This document shows positions 25,515 to 32,924 of a stretch of 64,000 nt of DNA, piece by piece. Location of the stretch: contig NZ_JACHMO010000001.1 of NCBI RefSeq assembly GCF_014205015.1, positions 7,626,001 to 7,690,000 on the forward strand, read 5' to 3'. A program made the translations under genes and the position numbers. The DNA is from Saccharothrix ecbatanensis (GTDB lineage: Bacteria; Actinomycetota; Actinomycetes; Mycobacteriales; Pseudonocardiaceae). The notes under the pieces were generated by a model. It did not search any database, was not told the DNA's origin, and saw only the letters and a program-made list of their open reading frames with translations. Positions within the stretch are counted from its first letter, which is position 1. Each line of letters begins with the position of its first letter.

Positions 25515-25988
25515 CTATTTTGCTAGAAGTTCCGGATCAACGTCGGACCATTTCTCGTGTCCGTCACGCCGGCCAGCGTAATCTACCCATGACCAGAAAG
25601 CCTCGGCGTCGGCAACGTCCGGAGCTTCCTTGTGGTGTTTGGCGCACAGTAGAGCGAAATTGCGCACGTCATTAGATCCGCCTAGCGACTTCGGTACAAC
25701 ACGAGCCCGCTCTACGGGCGATTTCCAGCAGATGATGCATATCGGGCTCATGCCAAGGTGGTCAGCAATGGCTTGCACTGATGGTCTGCTGGAGCGAGCA
25801 TCTGGAACGTGGTCGCGAGCGCGCACGTCCAAAGCCTGATGATCGTACTCGTGTTCGGAGTTTGGGTCGATGAAGTACAACTCAAAGGCGTCGTGATCGA
25901 ATGCCCCGTTGGGGTTTCGATGCCCTTGGATGTCGAGAACTAGGATTCTCGGCTTGCTTGGCTCACTTCGTGCAGCCTCTTGTATCAA
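25515..25988 (-). CDS. HNH endonuclease domain protein, start uncertain
   Basis: A 157-residue protein with a compact HNH nuclease centre in the second half: CIICWKSPVERARVVPKSLG, then NDVRNFALLCAKHHKEAPD (the CxxC and CxxHH zinc/catalytic pattern, with N of the HNH). The N-terminal 75 residues (KPRILVLDIQGHRNPNGAFD) are not recognised. TTG at 25988 is the first usable start, but the frame remains open to 26064 with natural-looking sequence and no start codon, so the gene may be 5'-truncated. It has low GC and pairs with the 84-residue protein. A nuclease in an island may be defensive or a toxin. Confidence 0.65.
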   Translation of the reverse strand: MIQEAARSEPSKPRILVLDIQGHRNPNGAFDHDAFELYFIDPNSEHEYDHQALDVRARDHVPDARSSRPSVQAIADHLGMSPICIICWKSPVERARVVPKSLGGSNDVRNFALLCAKHHKEAPDVADAEAFWSWVDYAGRRDGHEKWSDVDPELLAK

Positions 25989-26231
25989 GGAGAATATTCT
26001 TTGTGCGGCCCTCTTGAGGTTTCCTCGACGCGCATGTCGTGGTAGATCAAGATTGCTTTTTGGCTATACCGTGGACGACGGCTTTTGCGCTTCTTGTTGG
26101 GTACGGGCGTTAGCTTAGGCTACTGCGCTTGGGAAGGTGGTGCTCGCTCCGGCGATTCTGTCTAGTGGCAGCGTGGTCAGGCGGTGGCTGAATCCTGTCA
26201 GCGCGTTTCCGATCCGGTTGACGGACGGTTG

Positions 26232-27494
26232 CTACGGCTGTGGTGCGAGTTGATTGGCCAGCCGTTGGAGGGCGGCGCGGCCCTCGGCGCTGATCTCGGT
26301 GAGATCGGCGTCATCGGCTGCTCGGATCGTCCGTTGCACCTGGTGGGGCAGCCTGTGCGCCTCAGCGGCGACCAGTGCCGTTCGGAACGCCTCCGTCGCG
26401 CCGTCGAGATGCCGGGCAGCCAGCAGCACTTGCCCGGCGGTCACCCTCTCGATGATGTGCCACTGCGGCGCGACAGGTGGCCCGCTGACGTCGGTCTGCA
26501 AGGCGCGCACGGCCTCGGCGGCGCGGCCGGTCGAGATCCGGCCGCGTAGCTCGATCTCCCGGAACGTGAACCGGTTGAACAGCATCCCGCGCCCCGCTTC
26601 TGTGTCGAGCAGGTCGCGGTAACCGGTGATCGCCTGGTCGAAGAGGTCCGCGTTGCCCTGTTCGCCCGCCGCACGCGCGAGCAGGGCGAACGCCGCGCCC
26701 TGGCCTTCCCGATCACCGGATACGGCTACGGCTCGGCTCAGACGCGCGATCGCCGCGCCGACGTGGTCGGCCTTGCGCAGTTCGTTGCCGTGCATCCGGA
26801 GCGCGTGCGCGAGGAACACGGGATCGCCCAGCCGCTCGGCGACGACGAGCGCCTTGCCGGTCCAGCGCGCCGCAGCGGCCAACCGCTCCTCGGGCAGGAC
26901 GGTGCCCAGCGAGACGCCCAGCGCCGCCCGGCCTTGCCCGAGCAGGATCATCGTGTCGCGCTCGGCGCGGCCCTCGGCGGCGCGTGCCTCCAACCTGGCG
27001 ACGAGCGGCCACAGCTCGTTGACCGCGTCGACCGCGCGCCCGGACTGGCGGGCGATCTCGGCGAGTCGGATGGTCGAGTCACCGAACTGGATCATCGCGG
27101 CGAAGTCGGCATCGTCGTTGTCCGTCACGCCGAGCACGTGCATCGGCAAGCCGAGCACGCGGGCGATGTGGCGTCGGGTGGTGACGTCGCTGATGGTGCG
27201 CCGACCGGTCTCGATCATCGACACGTAGGTCTTGTCGTAGCCGAGCAGCGCGGCGAGCCGTTCCTGCTTGAGGCCGTTCACCCGTCGGTAGACGCGAAGG
27301 ATCGTCGCCAGGTCGCGAGTCCTCAGCGCCGCTGCCGCTTCGGGAGCCGACCACAGCCACACTGCCGGTGTCAGCGGGCGAACCGTCATGATCGGCGGCG
27401 CGTGACGTGCGCTCGCGTGGCACGTCGGACAGACAGGCTCGACCGCGAGCCTGCTCAACTCGGCTCCGCACGACTCACAGCGTCCGCCCGTCAT
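26232..27494 (-). CDS. XRE-family regulator with zinc ribbon and TPR-like region
   Basis: A 420-residue regulator. An N-terminal zinc ribbon (CESCGAEL, then CPTC) is followed near residue 70 by an HTH (NGLKQERLAALLGYDKTYVS, then MIETGRR). About 280 residues of TPR-type helical repeats make up the rest. It begins six bases after the NUDIX gene stop, so the two form a minus-strand operon divergent from the 2OG dioxygenase/radical SAM operon. It is the obvious candidate to control that cassette. The signal it senses is unknown. Confidence 0.82.
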   Translation of the reverse strand: MTGGRCESCGAELSRLAVEPVCPTCHASARHAPPIMTVRPLTPAVWLWSAPEAAAALRTRDLATILRVYRRVNGLKQERLAALLGYDKTYVSMIETGRRTISDVTTRRHIARVLGLPMHVLGVTDNDDADFAAMIQFGDSTIRLAEIARQSGRAVDAVNELWPLVARLEARAAEGRAERDTMILLGQGRAALGVSLGTVLPEERLAAAARWTGKALVVAERLGDPVFLAHALRMHGNELRKADHVGAAIARLSRAVAVSGDREGQGAAFALLARAAGEQGNADLFDQAITGYRDLLDTEAGRGMLFNRFTFREIELRGRISTGRAAEAVRALQTDVSGPPVAPQWHIIERVTAGQVLLAARHLDGATEAFRTALVAAEAHRLPHQVQRTIRAADDADLTEISAEGRAALQRLANQLAPQP

Positions 27495-27500
27495 GAGCGG

Positions 27501-27923
27501 CTACCGGATCAGTTCCCGGTCGGTCTCGCGCAGACGCGCGAACCAACTCGCGATCGAACGCTTGTACCCGTCCGGCATGTTCAGCCCGCGCACCTCGGAC
27601 TCGGTGAACAGCCCGATCTCCTTGTGCTCGTGGGAGAGAACGGGTTCGGCGTCGCCGTCCGGGTAGCAGCCGTAGGTCACGATGAACACGTTCTTCTCCG
27701 CCACGTTGATGTAGTACATCCACGTGTCGAGGATCGGCCCGGTGGTCACCTGCCACTGCGTTTCCTCGGCGATCTCGCGGGCCACGCATTCCTCGGGCGT
27801 CTCGCCGGGTTCGATCCGGCCGCCGGGTAGCTCCCACTCGTCGCGTTCGTTCTTCAGCAGCAACACCCTGTCGTCACGCACCACCACGCCTTTGATCGAG
27901 ACGGGGTAGACGGGCTGGCTCAT
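27501..27923 (-). CDS. NUDIX hydrolase
   Basis: A 140-residue pyrophosphohydrolase with a good Nudix box: GGRIEPGETPEECVAREIAEE (about residues 36-56; the usual form is Gx5Ex7REUxEEx). The family splits nucleoside diphosphates linked to another group. The ATG at 27923 has GGAGGT eight bases upstream. It is the first gene of the minus-strand pair with the XRE regulator. In this cassette it could clean up or process a modified nucleotide, which is only an inference from its neighbours (radical SAM, CYTH). Confidence 0.88.
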   Translation of the reverse strand: MSQPVYPVSIKGVVVRDDRVLLLKNERDEWELPGGRIEPGETPEECVAREIAEETQWQVTTGPILDTWMYYINVAEKNVFIVTYGCYPDGDAEPVLSHEHKEIGLFTESEVRGLNMPDGYKRSIASWFARLRETDRELIR

Positions 27924-28085
27924 CGGCGTTGACCTCCGGAAGGCGTGCGCGATCTGCTCATCGGCAACGTAGCACCCGGTCATCGGACACCAGGCGACGC
28001 TGTGTTGACAGCTTGTCACTGGACGTGCCGGGTCGGATCGCGCTCCCATGATCTCGCGGAACAAGCGTTTCGGGAGGTAGGGACG

Positions 28086-28838
28086 ATGGACAACCGCGTT
28101 GATGGCGGTTGGATCACTGCCGACGACGAGTCGGCAGTGGTGGGCGCGCTGAGTTGTCGCGGCCTGGTGTTGGTGGAAGGGCTCGCCGACTCGGCGGACC
28201 TGCTGCGTCTCGCTCGCTCCGTCGCCACGGTCGTCCCGCATCGGGACAGCGCGTCGGACGGCGTCACGACGCTGGTGGACCTCGGTTCCGACCAGAACGG
28301 CGCGTTCGCCGGGTTCAGCTCGTGCGCGCTCGCGCCGCACACGGATCGCTCCGGTGTCGCCAACCCGCCCGCCTTGCTGGTCCTGGGTTGTTCGCAGCCC
28401 GCGACGAGCGGCGGTCAGTGCGTGCTGATCGACGGGCAAGCCGTGTACGACACGCTCGCCGAGACCGCACCTGACGCGCTGACGGCGCTGTGCGCACGCC
28501 GATCCGTGCTGTTCGGCGGTGCGTCCGGCCACCTCGGCGCGGTCTTCACCGAGTACGACGGCGGACGCGTCACCATCAGGCTGCGCCAGGACGACCTCGT
28601 GCAGTTCTCGCCCGAGGTGAGCCGGTGGTTGCCGACGCTGCGAGCGGTGATCGACCAGCACGTGACCGAGCTGGACCTGAGCGCCGGACAGGGCTACGTC
28701 CTCGACAACCACCGATGGCTGCACGGTCGGCGAGCGTTCACCGGGCACCGCGTGGTGCACCGCGTCAACGCCAACCCGCTGCCTCACCTCGGCATCCGGA
28801 CCGGCATCCCCACCAGCGCGCGGAGCAGTGCCGTATGA
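28086..28838 (+). CDS. TauD/TfdA-type Fe(II)/2-oxoglutarate dioxygenase
   Basis: A 250-residue oxygenase. The iron-binding HxD is APHTDRSG near residue 85; the distal histidine and the 2-oxoglutarate arginine are in LHGRRAFTGHRVVHRVN near the C-terminus. The pattern GYVLDNHRWLHGR is typical of the TauD/clavaminate synthase-like group. Such enzymes hydroxylate, desaturate or cyclise small molecules. The ATG at 28086 follows GGGAGGTAGGG. It is the first gene of a plus-strand operon; the next gene overlaps it by ATGA. The substrate is unknown. Confidence 0.85.
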   Translation: MDNRVDGGWITADDESAVVGALSCRGLVLVEGLADSADLLRLARSVATVVPHRDSASDGVTTLVDLGSDQNGAFAGFSSCALAPHTDRSGVANPPALLVLGCSQPATSGGQCVLIDGQAVYDTLAETAPDALTALCARRSVLFGGASGHLGAVFTEYDGGRVTIRLRQDDLVQFSPEVSRWLPTLRAVIDQHVTELDLSAGQGYVLDNHRWLHGRRAFTGHRVVHRVNANPLPHLGIRTGIPTSARSSAV

Positions 28839-29179
28839 GCGACGAGGCGGCGGTGCGCGCGTTCCCCGCCTTGGCGGGCTTGGTCGCCATCCGTGACACG
28901 GGATGGCAGTTCGTGCACCAAAGCGTTGTTGACGGCGTTCCCGCCCAGGTGGATGGGTTCCGGCTGTACCCGGACGGCTGGCACGACGCCATCCGGGTAT
29001 GCAGCAGTACCGACGCGATGGCGCTGCGTGCGGATGGCGACGAACCGCCCGGCATCGTGTGGGAGCGCGCCGGTTCGTTGTCCGACGTGGTCGAGGGCCT
29101 GTTGAGCCTGCCTGCGCCGACCCAGCGGCACGCGCCCCGCCTGGTGGTCGCGTCGGCTCCCGTGCTGTGGGTGCCATGA
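28835..29179 (+). CDS. Small protein of unknown function in the radical SAM cassette
   Basis: A 114-residue protein with no family I can name. It has a run of hydrophobic and aromatic strand-like segments (GWQFVHQSVVDGV, GFRLYPDGWHDAIRV) and an Ala/Pro-rich end. The start overlaps the dioxygenase stop by four bases, so it is made with that enzyme and may be a partner or a binding protein. Confidence 0.65.
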   Translation: MSDEAAVRAFPALAGLVAIRDTGWQFVHQSVVDGVPAQVDGFRLYPDGWHDAIRVCSSTDAMALRADGDEPPGIVWERAGSLSDVVEGLLSLPAPTQRHAPRLVVASAPVLWVP

Positions 29180-29227
29180 CTCGACCGGACCTCGGCGACC
29201 GCCCCGCAGCGCACCCGGCGTGACCAG

Positions 29228-29500
29228 ATGTGCGTCTGCGGCTGGCAACTGATCGCCGTGACGTTGGCGTTGGTCGTGCTGGTCATCGGCTATGGCGAGA
29301 TCGAGGGCCGCCGCCGAGCCCGCGCCAATGACGCCCGTTCCGCGACAAGACCACCTGACCGCTTCGGCAGCACCGGGCGGAATCTCTCCCACGCCCGGCC
29401 GTCCGGCTGCCGAGGCACCCGACGCGGTGGGAGGGCCGTCCGTCCCGACCCGGACAGCCCTCCCGCCGCGTCCTCGGACACCACCCACCAGAAGGGCTAG
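29228..29500 (+). CDS. Small single-pass membrane protein
   Basis: A 90-residue frame with one hydrophobic segment near the N-terminus (WQLIAVTLALVVLVIGY), followed by an Arg-rich, Pro/Ser-rich tail without structure. An ATG at 29228 and a GTG at 29220 are both possible. The tail composition is what one also sees in non-coding GC-rich frames, so only the first 40 residues look convincing. It lies between the 114-residue gene and the radical SAM gene. Confidence 0.4.
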   Translation: MCVCGWQLIAVTLALVVLVIGYGEIEGRRRARANDARSATRPPDRFGSTGRNLSHARPSGCRGTRRGGRAVRPDPDSPPAASSDTTHQKG

Positions 29501-29509
29501 CAACTCCCG

Positions 29510-30592
29510 ATGATCCCCACGGACCTGCCCGTTCACGTCGAGCAAGACAAGACCGCTCGCGCGAAGGTGCTCGACGCCTGCGGTCTGACGTGCACGTTCT
29601 GCCACAACGAGGGCACACCCGTTGCGGTGGACAACCGCCGTCGTTCTGTCGGCGACTTCACGATCGCCGGTCCCAGCGGGCGCATATCGATCTACGCCGC
29701 CACCAACGGCGCGAAGTTCCTCCCTGCCCCGATGCCTGCGAACGAGCAGTTCGGGCACGCGCTGGTCGCGTTATGCGACGCGCTGCGCCTGACCGAGGTC
29801 CACCTGACCGGCGGTGAACCCACCTTGCACCCCACCATCGCGCGGCTGACGAAGATCGCCACCGGGGCGGGCTTGCGGGTCGGGATGACGTCCAACGGAG
29901 AGCACGGCGCGGAGGTGCTTCCCGACTGCGCCGCCGCTGGACTCGACCGGGTGAACTTCTCGATCTTCGGCACGACGGCCGACGAACTCGCTGAGACTCA
30001 GCACGCCCGCTACCGCAACCCCGAACGTGCGCAGCGCAAGATCGACGCCCTGAAACGCTCGATCGCCGTCTGTGAGGCGCACGGGGTCAAGGCCAGCGCG
30101 AACATCGTGGTGCTCGACTACAGCCACGCGCCACGCGTGCACCGCCTGCTCGATGAGTACTCCCCGCACCTGTCGGTCCGACTGCTCAACTCGCTGGACC
30201 ACGGCCCGGCCTCCGTCGAGGCCATCGAGCGCATCCTGGCGGAACGCGGAGCGGTCGCCGAGGCGCACTACATCACCGCAGGCGTCTCCGGGGCGCGTAC
30301 CGCCTACCGACTCCCAGACGGGCGTCGGGTGTACTTCAAGCAGATTCGGCGCGTCCGGCTGCCCGAGACATGCGCCGGATGCCGGTTCAACAACGACACC
30401 GACTGTCAAGAGGGCTTCTACGGCGTGCGGCTCTACTACGACCGCAACGGCCGATACCAAGTCGGTGTCTGCATTCAACGAATGGACCTGTCCATGACCC
30501 TTGACGACTTCCTCACCGGGCCAGTGCTGCCAGAAGTGCTGGCCCTGCGTGAGGTCGAGTACGACCGACTCACCCGCCGCCACGCGGCATAG
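29510..30592 (+). CDS. Radical SAM enzyme with MoaA-like features
   Basis: A 360-residue radical SAM protein. The SAM-cluster motif is CxxxCxxC in ACGLTCTFCHNEG near residue 24, followed by GGEPTLHPT (the SAM-binding GGE) and MTSNGEHG. A second cysteine group near the C-terminus (CAGCRFNNDTDC, later VGVC) suggests an auxiliary iron-sulfur cluster, as in MoaA-type cyclases. It is therefore more likely to act on a nucleotide-like or peptide substrate than to be a simple methylase. It starts ten bases after the membrane peptide and is followed by the CYTH gene. Confidence 0.85.
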   Translation: MIPTDLPVHVEQDKTARAKVLDACGLTCTFCHNEGTPVAVDNRRRSVGDFTIAGPSGRISIYAATNGAKFLPAPMPANEQFGHALVALCDALRLTEVHLTGGEPTLHPTIARLTKIATGAGLRVGMTSNGEHGAEVLPDCAAAGLDRVNFSIFGTTADELAETQHARYRNPERAQRKIDALKRSIAVCEAHGVKASANIVVLDYSHAPRVHRLLDEYSPHLSVRLLNSLDHGPASVEAIERILAERGAVAEAHYITAGVSGARTAYRLPDGRRVYFKQIRRVRLPETCAGCRFNNDTDCQEGFYGVRLYYDRNGRYQVGVCIQRMDLSMTLDDFLTGPVLPEVLALREVEYDRLTRRHAA

Positions 30593-30632
30593 CGTCGGAC
30601 CAGCACCGATCAACCAGGAAGGACGGCCGCGA

Positions 30633-31163
30633 GTGCCGATCGAGCACGAAGCGAAGATCCTCGACGTCGATCCCGCCGAGATGGAACAGCTCATCCTCGA
30701 CAAGGGCGGGCAGAAGGTCGGCGAGCGGTTCATGCGCCGCTACGTCTATGACATCACGCCCGGCGACCAGTCGAAGTGGATCAGGCTGCGCGACACCGGG
30801 GACGAGGTGACGCTGACCGTCAAGCAGATCACCAGCGACGCCATCGACGGCACCCACGAGACCGAAGTGACCGTGAGCGACTTCGACGCGACCAACGCCC
30901 TGCTCGGCGTGCTCGGGTTCACCGCGAAGTCGTACCAGGAGACCAAGCGCACGAGCTTCGTCCTCGACGGCGCACAGGTCGAGATCGACACGTGGCCGCG
31001 CATCCCGCCCTACGTCGAGATCGAGGCCGGGACGAAAGAGGAGGTCGTCCGGGTGGCCGCGCTGCTCGGCTACGCCGAGGAGGAGCTGACAGGGGAGAAC
31101 ACCATCAAGGTCTACGCCCTCTACGGCATCGACCTGAACACGATCCCTGAACTGCGCTTTTAG
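30633..31163 (+). CDS. CYTH-domain protein (class IV adenylate cyclase-like)
   Basis: A 176-residue triphosphate-tunnel protein. The N-terminal EHEAKIL is the CYTH ExExK-type metal motif. Alternating basic and acidic strands follow (WIRLRDTG, VTLTVKQI, HETEVTVSD, KRTSFVLDGAQVEIDTWP, YVEIEAGTKEEV). Members hydrolyse inorganic or thiamine triphosphate or cyclise ATP, so a triphosphorylated substrate is likely. The GTG at 30633 follows AGGAAGGA. It is the last gene of the cassette and ends 35 bases before attR. Confidence 0.85.
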   Translation: MPIEHEAKILDVDPAEMEQLILDKGGQKVGERFMRRYVYDITPGDQSKWIRLRDTGDEVTLTVKQITSDAIDGTHETEVTVSDFDATNALLGVLGFTAKSYQETKRTSFVLDGAQVEIDTWPRIPPYVEIEAGTKEEVVRVAALLGYAEEELTGENTIKVYALYGIDLNTIPELRF

Positions 31164-31197
31164 GCATTATCAGGTGTGTTCGAAGTGTGCCCCGACG

Positions 31198-31234
31198 CAG
31201 AAGGTTGCAGGTTCGAATCCTGCCGAGCGCACCA
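31198..31234 (+). repeat. attR of element 2 (tRNA-Arg 3' half)
   Basis: Identical for 37 bases to the end of tRNA-Arg(ACG) at 21839-21875. It has no 5' half, so it is not a functional tRNA. The host sequence resumes after it with the original tRNA terminator. Confidence 0.92.
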
Positions 31235-31240
31235 GCTCAG

Positions 31241-31270
31241 AGGCCCTGTGGAGAACTTTCCACAGGGCCT
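31241..31270 (+). terminator. Original tRNA-Arg terminator, now orphaned
   Basis: Arms AGGCCCTGTGGA (31241-31252) and TCCACAGGGCCT (31259-31270) are perfect, with a six-base loop. In an empty site this would lie six bases after the tRNA-Arg CCA. Confidence 0.82.
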
Positions 31271-31298
31271 CTGTCGTCACGTCAGGGATCATCAGGGC

Positions 31299-32162
31299 AT
31301 GCGCTCGGATGACTGGCACATGACCGAAGACGTCGACCACTTTCTCGGCCGAGCCGGAGACTTCCTGCGCTCACGTCCAACCCTGCACACCATGCCGTTG
31401 ACCGTGACCGACAAACTGCGAACCGGCGGTGTGGGCGAATACGAACCCACCGTATTCGGCTGGCTGGAGCAAGGGGACGCGGTCGGCGGGATCTTCTACC
31501 GTCGTCCGAACCATCGACTGAGCCTTGCCCTCCTCTCCCCAGGCGAGGCCGTACCCCTAGCCGCCCACTTGGCCGACCTCGGCCAACCCCTCTCCGGCGT
31601 CACCGCGGACCACGACACCGCGACAGCTTTCGCGGAGGCGTGGCAGCGGCACACGGGCACGGCGTCGGTACACAGCTTGCGGGTCCGTCTTTATCGCCTC
31701 GGCACGCTCACTTCACCGGAGCCGGTCCCGGACGGTCAGGGTCGCGTCGCGGGGCCGCAGGATCGCGAACAGGTCATCCGCTGGTGCGGTGAGTTCATCG
31801 CCGACGTCGGGGAGCCACCCGCCGACTCCTGGGCCGACTCACGCTTCGCTGACAAGCAATTCACGTTCTGGGAGACCACTGACGGCACGCCCGTCTCCAT
31901 GGCGGGCTGGACGACGATGGTTGCCGGCATGGTCCGGCTCGACCCCGTCTACACCCCTGCCCACCTCCGGGGACGTGGTTATGCGGGCGCGGTGACGGTC
32001 GAGGTGAGCCGAGCCGCGCTGGCCGCGGGGGCGACGGATGTGGTGCTGTTCGCGGATCCGGCCAACGTGACCAGCAATGCCCTCTACCAGCGCATCGGGT
32101 ACGTCCCGGTCACCGACTTCGCCGGCTACGACTTCTCCGACGACGTACCGGAAGCCGGCTAG
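31299..32162 (+). CDS. GNAT-family N-acetyltransferase
   Basis: A 287-residue protein whose C-terminal half is a GNAT acyl-CoA-binding domain: VRLDPVYTPAHLRGRGYAGA (motif A with the R/QxxGxG/A loop) and LFADPANVTSNALYQRIGYV (motif B with the terminal tyrosine). The N-terminal half is degenerate and may be a second GNAT fold. The start is either ATG 31299 or ATG 31320; neither has a strong ribosome site. It lies just outside element 2 on the host side. The substrate is unknown. Confidence 0.82.
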   Translation: MRSDDWHMTEDVDHFLGRAGDFLRSRPTLHTMPLTVTDKLRTGGVGEYEPTVFGWLEQGDAVGGIFYRRPNHRLSLALLSPGEAVPLAAHLADLGQPLSGVTADHDTATAFAEAWQRHTGTASVHSLRVRLYRLGTLTSPEPVPDGQGRVAGPQDREQVIRWCGEFIADVGEPPADSWADSRFADKQFTFWETTDGTPVSMAGWTTMVAGMVRLDPVYTPAHLRGRGYAGAVTVEVSRAALAAGATDVVLFADPANVTSNALYQRIGYVPVTDFAGYDFSDDVPEAG

Positions 32163-32197
32163 AACGCACGACCGACACACGATGCAGCCCCAGGCTC

Positions 32198-32240
32198 GAT
32201 GTCAAAGATGCTTGACATCAGGTCAAGTTGAGGTGACACT
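32198..32240 (+). promoter_or_regulatory. Promoter overlapped by a probable HTH operator
   Basis: Arms GATGTCAA (32198-32205) and TTGACATC (32212-32219) form a perfect inverted repeat with a six-base spacer. The right arm contains a consensus -35 box TTGACA; a weak -10 (GACACT) lies 17 bases on. Partial copies of the half-site (GGTCAAG, GATGTCA) follow up to 32250. Binding by the small HTH protein encoded downstream would block RNA polymerase. Confidence 0.65.
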
Positions 32241-32276
32241 AGCGATGTCAGGTTCTCTTTACATGGGGGTGGCTCA

Positions 32277-32699
32277 GTGTCGTACGAGGAGAAGGGGACT
32301 TGGGTGTACCTGGTGGTCAGCGCGCTGACCTTCCTCGGGTACGTCGGGGTCGTCCTGAGTCGGGCCGGTGGTGAAGTCCGGATCGCCGAGGTGTCGTACG
32401 TGGCACCTCTGTTGTGGTCCATCGGGATCTCCGTCGGTCTGGCCATCGTCGGTCGGATCGCGTTTGAAATGGCACGGCCCAGCGAGAGCCACAAGGCCGA
32501 CGTGCGCGACCGGGACATCAACCGGTTCGGGGAGCACGTGGCGGGCGGCGTGCTCGGCGTCGGCATGGTGCTGCCGTTCGGGCTCGCACTGGCCGAGGCC
32601 CCGCACTTCTGGATCGCCAACGCGATCTACGCCGTCTTCGCGTCGTGGGCCGTGTTCGGCGCCGCGGTCAAGTTGGTCGCCTACCGGCGGGGTTTCTAG
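32277..32699 (+). CDS. Four-helix membrane protein
   Basis: A 140-residue integral membrane protein with about four helices (VYLVVSALTFLGYVGVVL, VAPLLWSIGISVGLAIVGRIAF, EHVAGGVLGVGMVLPFGLAL and the final NAIYAVFASWAVFGAAVKL). Proteins of this shape commonly precede a tiny HTH regulator in actinobacteria. The GTG at 32277 is preceded by ATGGGGGTG. Its stop is directly followed by the ATG of the HTH gene, so the two are one operon. The function is unknown. Confidence 0.72.
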   Translation: MSYEEKGTWVYLVVSALTFLGYVGVVLSRAGGEVRIAEVSYVAPLLWSIGISVGLAIVGRIAFEMARPSESHKADVRDRDINRFGEHVAGGVLGVGMVLPFGLALAEAPHFWIANAIYAVFASWAVFGAAVKLVAYRRGF

Positions 32700-32924
32700 A
32701 TGGGCAAGCCGACCAGGATCACCAACTCGATCCGCGCCCTCCGCTTCGCGCACGGCGAGATGACGCAGGCCGAACTGGCCAAGCGCATCGACGTCACGCG
32801 CCAGACCATCATCGCCATCGAACAGGGTCGCTACTCGCCCTCACTGGAAATGGCGTTCCAGATCGCCCGGGTCTTCAAGGTCCCGCTCGGCGACGTGTTC
32901 CAGTACCCGGAGGACGACTCATGA
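32700..32924 (+). CDS. Small HTH (XRE/Cro type) regulator
   Basis: A 74-residue protein that is essentially one helix-turn-helix domain: EMTQAELAKRIDVTRQTIIA, then IEQGRYSPSLEMAFQIARVF and the ending PLGDVFQY, typical of the YozG-like short regulators. It starts immediately after the membrane protein stop and overlaps the oxidoreductase start by ATGA. It probably represses its own operon through the inverted repeat at 32198-32219. Confidence 0.88.
   Translation: MGKPTRITNSIRALRFAHGEMTQAELAKRIDVTRQTIIAIEQGRYSPSLEMAFQIARVFKVPLGDVFQYPEDDS

Larger units (their letters stand above)
21876..31234. mobile_element. Element 2: AICE-like island in tRNA-Arg
   Basis: A 9.4-kb integrated element with identical 37-bp ends. 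It contains an integrase next to the attL side, a possible excisionase-position gene, a RepA-like ATPase and cargo genes, but no FtsK-type transfer protein. The integrase reading frame is broken, so present mobility is doubtful. The cargo (25258-31163) includes a stretch with much lower GC (25258-26120), which suggests at least two layers of acquisition. Confidence 0.88.

Noticed and set aside
29176..29223. Fifteen-residue leader peptide overlapping the 114-residue gene
   Set aside because: It is too short to judge and has no regulatory hairpin or codon bias to support attenuation.
31198..31234. A second tRNA-Arg gene
   Set aside because: Only the 37 bases from the anticodon stem to CCA are present; it is an att copy.
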